A DNA stretch of 64,000 nt, from positions 13,020,001-13,084,000 of the forward strand of contig CM033752.1 of the NCBI GenBank assembly GCA_019671005.1. Reading direction: 5' to 3'. This DNA comes from Hibiscus mutabilis. Its lineage: Eukaryota; Streptophyta; Magnoliopsida; Malvales; Malvaceae. The notes below the pieces were generated by a model, which ran no database searches, had not been told where the DNA came from, and saw nothing but the letters and a program-made list of their open reading frames with translations. Both the position numbers and the translations under genes were made by a program. Of the stretch, positions 57,621 through 64,000 are shown piece after piece (position 1 is the stretch's first letter; each line of letters starts with the position of its first letter).

Positions 57621-59564
57621 ATGCATGACTAATTACCATAAAAAATCTAACAGAAACCACATGACTTTTAATTCATAATTAAGTAATGAGTGTTTATTCT
57701 TATTATTCAACCCTAACCTTTATCTGAACGAGAATAATACAAGGTTCAAAATAGCAAGTGTTATTTGATATACAAGTAAGGTATTGTTTATTAATTAAAC
57801 ATATTAACCTTCTTATTGTAAATAGCTTAAAGTAATCAATTCCACCAATTAATCAATCAAACCTTTCATCCAAACATATATCATAACCATGTAAGGCTCT
57901 AGTTTGACAAGAAACTAGTCATTTGATTAAAGACTTTCTATCACGACATGTCCTTTCATACTCTAATTAATACAATATGATCATATAAATGATTATTATC
58001 CATCAGACAAGATATCATATATATAACATTTCATGGATATGTTACACATTGGCCATTTCTTATTAATAATGTTATCCACATATCATTTTATACACATGTT
58101 ACTAATTATGTAAGCTATTAAACAGAACAAATCAAAATTATGTATTACTTATCTTATAAATTATCAAGACATTTAATCAATTGGATCTGCAATTTTTGTT
58201 GTTTTGAATTTAATATAGCCTTGAGAATCAAGTAACAGCTTAGGTACTTGAATCCCCAACCAACTATAACCAGATAAAATGGTACTCGCAGTACCAGTCA
58301 ATCCCTCCTACTGTCGCCAAGTGACCACAACACTTCCCTCCTACTGTCGCCAAAATAAAGACCGTAGTCCACCCTAAACATGAGCTCTATGGACTGTATG
58401 GCATACCAACTATACCTAAGACCGACTTGAAACCAAGGCTTTTACATTTATCCAATCTTATTAGAAACAGGATTGAGCATAGCTCCTTATTCAGATAATC
58501 AAATATCTTTCACACTGCTTGACTTATCAAGCTCATATACAAACATAACTTTCATTATGAGCATAGCTCCAAAGTCTTTTAACTTGAAAGACGTTTCATA
58601 GTTCTTATTGGAGGTGAGCAAAGCTTTCAACTTTATACACTTATATAAGCAAGGCTTATACATAACTTATCAACGTTTTTAGTTACACATAGCTTTCAAA
58701 TATGCAATTCTTAGCATGTCAACATACTCAATTACATATACGATTCTAATTGCATTCCATAGTATTTTTAACATTTTCAAATACAAATGAACTTTGAACA
58801 CGCATTTCAAAACATATTAGCATATTCCATTTGTATATAACTTTCAAATATAGGTTGCTTTATACTCAACATTTTGTATGTCACATAGTATTCAATAGAT
58901 TTAGGACTTACCTTGTATCCCAAGCCAAAAAAAAATTAAGCATAGCCTGACACAATTCTAAAGGCAATGAATTTAAATCAAAGGAAGCTGCTCGGGAAGG
59001 TTGTAGACCTTGCCCGAGACTTTAAACTACACTTACAGTTATTTCAAGCTAGATTTGTTCCCGAACCACGATCCCCTTTTTGCTTATCTACCAATTGATC
59101 TATTTTAGCCCCTTACACCATCGCCTCTTTCTTGGTCCTCCTCCTTATGATTGTTCGAGTTAGAACTCAACAAATTAAGTTAACAATGCTTAGCTTCTTA
59201 TTTGACTTCCATGGACAAGCTTTCCTTTCTCCCATTCTTGAAGTCTCGGTCACTAATGGAAAAAGAGAAGAAGATGAATGCTCAATTCATCCTACATTTA
59301 CCACTTTGCTGAGATTGCCTCACTCATTTCGCACTTGCCTTGGCTCTTGCAAGACAAGTGTACAAGTCTATTCATATGTTTACTTTTAGCATGCAAGACC
59401 ACAATTATAAAAATGGTCATTTTAGCCCTTAGCAATATCAGCTACTATCTTTCCTTCATTTTTAATTAGATCTCATTGTTTGCTTAATGAATCAAGGTAT
59501 ATTGGTGTGGTCTATTTAATACTCTAATTAGAAATACTTCTAGGCCCAATCTTTGGATATTACA

Positions 59565-60239
59565 ATACGGCTATGCAAAAATAAGCATGGTGTTTCGATA
59601 CGGGCTGGGGTGTTTCGGTACGAATTTTATTTGCTGGAATCTGCTTTTTGGGACAAACTAGCGTACCGAAACACTACCTTACCATATCGGTACGATTATC
59701 AAACATTTTCGAACTACCGAGTAGGCATACCGAAACGGGTTCCAATGTATCGAAATAGTACAAACTTGTGCAAGGCACCGTATCGATACGATGGCACGCG
59801 TATCGGTACGGTTGTCTGTTAATTCAGTTAATATAATGGAAGTGGAGTTCTGTTTTCTTGCGCTTTGTTCCCTGAATGAGATATGGATGAAATTGAATGG
59901 GTTCGAATGTTCAAATCGAGCTGATTTTTGACATGAGAACATGAAACCTGCTTAATTAAAGGTTGATAACTTAAAAATATGCTAAGTCCCTGTAGATTGA
60001 TCAAATTGCAATTCGGTTCCTAATTTACAAATGAGCCAATTGGATGTCAAATCGATGCCCGATTGAGTTGAGTTTTCACCTGATGTCAGTATGAACAAAT
60101 AGGTTAATGATTTTGCATTTAGACAAGATAAAAGGAAAAATGGTCGCGTTTCGATTTCTTTCTTTATGGTTTAGCTCGGTAAACCTAATGTAGCTTGCTC
60201 GGTTTGGTCTTGCGACTAGGACGGGTCGAGGGGGTTACA
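59565..60239 (+). repeat. S1 third piece
   Basis: 3' end of the TE-A-family solo LTR. GTACCGATACG-type motifs lie at 59565-59820, then the conserved end leading to GGGTCGAGGGGGTTACA. It matches 7545-8290 and 9243-9960 in reverse complement. Confidence 0.9.
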
Positions 60240-62475
60240 ACCGGTCACTTGGATTAGGTAGACCGGACGCTGAAAACAAAAACTAGAGATTCGAAAACTT
60301 GGGTTCAGGAGACGGTTACGTACAAGGAAGGGTTAGCACCCCCGCTACGCCCAAAATTGTTACCTATAGGGTTCGTATCATAATTATTAAAAAAATTCAA
60401 TTTAATTTAAAAGTTAATTCCTAGAATGCATGTGTGTAATTTAAGATTTTTGCTTTGATATCCATGGTACCAAAGGAGATGATACCCGGAGTCCGGGATA
60501 ACACACCCACCAGAATACAGGAATAAAGGCCTAATACTATATGCAACAAATATAAACAAGATCAATTAATGTGCATGAGTTAAAATATAAATAAAAAACA
60601 AAAACAAATACGTAAAACATAAATTAGCTAGGATATATATACTGTACATACATATTATACACACATAATATATAGGAAATAAATTTACAATATATAGGAA
60701 GGAAGTAAAGTTAGTAGCATGTAGATAATAAAAAACAAAATAATATAAATAATTTGCATGCATGCTATATATATGACAAAACATATATTAATATATATAC
60801 AACATCATATACATATATTTAGATATATATAAAACGGTTTGTATATAAACATTATAAAAAAGGATAAAAAGGATTAATATCATATATGTACACATGGATT
60901 TAATAATAATAATATATGAACATATTATAAAGTATAACACATAATATAAACTTCAAAATGTGTACGTCTATATGTATGTCATATAATTTAACCATACTAT
61001 ATATGTATACCACAATATATAAAATCGAATAAACAATAATTGAGCAAATAAAAAATAATAACAAGATACGATATGCACTAAATAAAAACGCATTAAACAT
61101 ACTGTATAAAAAACAACATGTAACATGTATCCCAACAAGAAGATAAAGATTCGAGCGAAATGATATGAATAAAACATAAAACACGGATTAGAAAAAACTA
61201 GAATTCATATCAAACATAAATACAAATAAATAAGGATCAAAATTTAAAACAGAAACTAAAATAGGGATAAGAATGGTAATTAAACCAGCCAAAAATAATT
61301 AAAATTTAACAATAAAGGGACTTAATAGAAACTGTAAAAAGAAACCGAGGGACCAAAGCTGTAATTTTGCCCTATTAAAAAATATCAGGGGTTAAATAAA
61401 TCATGGCCGAAAATATAAAGGACCATTTGTGTATTTTCCCATTCGAATTTTGAATTTAAAATCAAAATAGGGGCTAAATTGAGAACTTTGAAAAATATCC
61501 AAGGACCAGGGAAGTGATTTAGGGAGGCGGAAGGGTAGCCGAGAAATTTGAAAAAGTGGAGGTCCTTAAAACGCTATTATTTTGAGGCGGAGGGATTTAA
61601 AAACAATTAACCCATTTTAAAGAAAGGGACCGAGTATAAATCACAAAAGTTTTTATTAACCCTCATTTTAATCCCTTATTTCTCCAAAACCGAGCCAAAT
61701 GCTCTGAAAATATTCCCATGGTTCTTCCAAGAACCTAAAAACCGATTCCCCTACCACCGCCTCGGCCGCCTTCGTTTCCCAGATTTTGGCCTTGCATCGC
61801 CGTCCCTCGGCGCTAGAATATGGGTAAAACAAACCCTAAAAAACTTTTCTTCTTTGAGACCCCAAAAAATCGAGTCCTTTTTCCTAAAATTTGAAACAAA
61901 ACACCTCTTCTACTTCAAACTTTCCCTTATTTTCGATTCTCCCTACAAGGGTTTATTACCGGTGAAGGGAAAGCCGAACCCTAGCCATTGCATGCAAGGC
62001 AAACCGAGACTCCAAGGGTAAAATCTCCTAATCCCCTATTTTTTATGTTTATTTTTTTGGATTTGGATATGCATGCAAGACTAGAAAGTAGATGATTCCT
62101 TTTTAGAATTCTTTTTTATTTAATATGGAATCTGAATATATAAATGGCCGAATCTTACATATATATATGCCTATCCTTCTGATTTGTTTTGTGTACAAGC
62201 ATGAACAAAAATTAATTGCTTCTACTGTTGATAATGCTTGATCTGACTTTTCCCCTTTTTCTTATGATTTTTGGTCCATATTGGTGGTTGAACCGGTAAG
62301 GACTATGGCCGTAATTGTCGGTGGTGCGGCCACATGGCGGAGACCGATGGAGAGCTCTCAGGATCAGACAAGATTTGGACCGTTGATGTAGATCTGAACC
62401 AACAATCTAGATTTTTCTGGAGACAGACGGCCTAGATGCAAGATTGGAGGTGATGTGGCAGCCCTCTGATCGTGG

Positions 62476-62481
62476 CACGTG
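62476..62481. promoter_or_regulatory. G-box in TE-D LTR
   Basis: CACGTG within GTGGCACGTGGCACGC, at the position of the TE-C G-box. GGC again follows the core. Confidence 0.45.
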
Positions 62482-62504
62482 GCACGCAGAAACTGAAGGG
62501 TTTG

Positions 62505-62525
62505 GCGCGTGTATGCCACACGCGC
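62505..62525. repeat. GC-rich hairpin in TE-D LTR
   Basis: GCGCGTGT, loop ATGCC, then ACACGCGC: a perfect 8-base stem 24 bases past the G-box. It stands out in an AT-rich LTR. Confidence 0.88.
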
Positions 62526-63232
62526 GTGGGAGGCAATGGGTCCCGAGCGTGCATCTCACGCGACATATAAAGAGTCTCCTCCATTTGATCTGGATTGTTG
62601 GATCGAATCTAGTCCAATGGCTCAGATAAAGCTGCGCAAAAAAGAAGAGGATATTAGATTAGGGTTTCTGATATTTTTTCTAAGGTTTTTGGATGTTGGG
62701 TTTGGCCAATTTGGGCCATGTAATTATTTTTTGTTTGGGTTTTTAGACTTGTAAACGGATTTGGACAATTAATAATAAAGGGCTTTCAAATTCAGATATG
62801 TTTTCTTAAATTATAATATATATATATAATATAATAATAAAAAATAATAGTACAATAATATTAATATACATACAATACGTATACATTCATACATATACCA
62901 TAAACATACTAACACATATATATGTAATACATACATATACAATACATAGATAATACACATATACACACAACAATAATATAAGCAATTCACACACATATTA
63001 CATACACATACAGATATATATAATAAATATACATATATCTATTAACACACAAATATGCATACAATAATAATATTAATAATATGTACATACATTTACATAT
63101 ATGCAACATAAACACTCAACATGATACATATACATACATATATATTTTTGGAAGCATATTAATTAAGAATAATAAATAATATCAATATAATATAATAATA
63201 TTATACAACCCGGACAAAAATAAGTAATTACA

Positions 63233-64000
63233 CCTTTGAGTACCGGTACGGCCTTATAGGGCGTACCGATACGCTTTTAAGCTCAAACTGTTGTAATCCT
63301 GGCAGCTTGTGTATTACTTACTAAAATATGCATAACTTTCATTCCGTACGTTGGAATTTCAATTGGTTTATACCTTTGGAAAGCTAACTTAATTGTCTTT
63401 CTAACCATATAGGCCTTGCATTTTAATTATTCACCAATTATTCACCAATTAACACAGTTTTTTACTTAAAGACAGGGTAATTACAACACTGGACAGTTTG
63501 CACTGTCCCAATTGTTTCATTTCTACAATCCATTCTACAATCCCAAATTCAATTCCGTTTTCTCCTAATGAATTTAGACATATCAAGGCACTATCCATAA
63601 AATTTCCAGCCTTAAATTCCCTTTCCACAATTTTTGGTGATTTTTCAAAGTTACTGCCCAGAACAAAGCATTCTGGGCAGATTACACTAGGCTAGATTTT
63701 TAGCTTCTTTAATCACTTAGATGGCATTTCAAACATGTTAATTCAACTTATATACATATTCATACAAGTCTAGGTCGGTTTTATTCACCTACCAATGTGA
63801 TCAAAACAAGGCATTTTATAAAATCAATCATGTTTACTCAATCTTCACTAGCTATGTGATCAAAACAATTCCATTCCGTGTGACATTCAAATCCTACCAA
63901 TTTCGTACCTAAATTTCCAGCAATCATAGCAATTTCCAGCAAAAATTCCAGCATAAACATTCAAGTTTCCAGCAACCTATATATTTCTTTCATAGCAATT
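63233..64000. other. Sequence flanking TE-D; probably another LTR
   Basis: Begins beside the TE-D LTR end with GTACCGGTACGG and CGTACCGATACG (about 63241-63273), the motif type of the TE-A LTR family. The rest is AT-rich without a supported gene; a 65-codon frame at 63498-63695 has no recognised features. TTTCCAGCA-like words recur at 63915-63975. The TE-D target duplication partner is outside the window. Confidence 0.5.

Larger units (their letters stand above)
55093..59564 (-). mobile_element. S3: long solo LTR (4.47 kb), probable
   Basis: On the minus strand it starts TGTAATATCCAAAGATTGGG at 59564 and ends GGGTGTTATA at 55093, the terminal forms of the TE-B family. No primer site, polypurine tract or coding sequence is seen, so a solo LTR is the simplest reading. 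It is longer than any other LTR here, and a further insertion inside it cannot be excluded. Flanks share only GTAC/ATAC. The interruption is precise relative to the S1 sequence. AT-rich, with degenerate tandem repeats at 56660-56960 and 57300-57620. No gene is supported. Confidence 0.7.
37908..60239 (+). mobile_element. S1: solo LTR of the TE-A family, split by later insertions
   Basis: Starts TGTAACACCCCAG and ends GGGGGTTACA, with a 5-base target duplication (ACCAG/ACCGG) in the TE-D LTR. Its own sequence is three pieces, 37908-40176, 54541-55092 and 59569-60239, together ~3.5 kb. That matches a full TE-A LTR in opposite orientation. No primer site, gag or second LTR belongs to it, so it is the product of LTR-LTR recombination. 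Confidence 0.92.
60240..63232 (-). repeat. TE-D 5' LTR, main part
   Basis: Resumes at ACCGG and follows the TE-C LTR plan: GGTAGACCGGACGCTGAAAA, AGAGATTCGAAAAC, GGGTTAGCACCCCC, then long AT-rich sequence (60540-61260), a G-box (62476-62481), a GTTGGATC block (62590-62610) and a CA/TA-rich tail (62815-63220) ending AAGTAATTACA at 63232. More diverged than the TE-C LTRs are from each other. No gene is supported. Confidence 0.88.

Noticed and set aside
60566..61184. Tyr/Phe/Ile-rich minus-strand frames in the TE-D LTR
   Set aside because: Result of AT-rich simple sequence; membrane-like composition is a composition effect.

Overview
The window is repeat-rich flowering-plant nuclear DNA, very probably a eudicot; the species cannot be read from it. 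I find no host gene, no RNA gene and no bacterial or organellar sequence. All but the last ~770 bases can be assigned to Ty3/gypsy LTR retrotransposons and solo LTRs inserted into one another. The plant assignment rests on lineage-specific features: chromodomain-bearing Tekay-type pol with initiator-Met primer sites, an Athila element with an Asp-type primer site and an ORF downstream of integrase, and Tat/Ogre-type elements with an Arg-type primer site and an extra ORF upstream of gag.

Layout, outermost to innermost. TE-D, a degenerate Tat-lineage element on the minus strand, is the host for everything between the left edge and 63232. Its pieces are 21269-22076, 35128-37907 and 60240-63232, and its 3' end lies beyond the left edge. 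Four insertions sit in it. (1) TE-B is a minus-strand Tekay-type element whose 5' LTR starts at 21268. Its 3' LTR is itself broken at 12094 by (2) TE-A, another minus-strand Tekay-type element (1-12093, left LTR cut by the window edge). (3) TE-C (22077-35127) is a minus-strand Tat-lineage element with a perfect CTAAC target duplication. It carries an intact gag but no pol. (4) S1 (37908-60239) is a plus-strand solo LTR of the TE-A family. S1 is interrupted by a plus-strand Athila element (40177-54535) and by a second solo LTR, S3 (55093-59564). The Athila holds a third solo LTR, S2 (41803-44832), just after its primer site. Counting from TE-D, the nest is four levels deep.

Coding capacity is mostly decayed. 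TE-A, TE-B and Athila keep recognisable gag, protease, reverse transcriptase, RNase H and integrase, broken by stops, frameshifts or deletions. The one clean reading frame is the 360-codon gag of TE-C (28561-29643). TE-C also shows the most unusual structures: a nested hairpin spanning its 3' LTR junction, a four-copy ~185-bp tandem array built from ~20-bp subunits, and three long purine tracts in its sense strand. None of this is a clearly new biological system. The best leads are TE-C's 3' region, the clustered GTACCGATACG-type motifs of the TE-A LTR family where several rearrangement junctions fall, and the heavy excess of TGCCA/TGGCA words across the Athila element.
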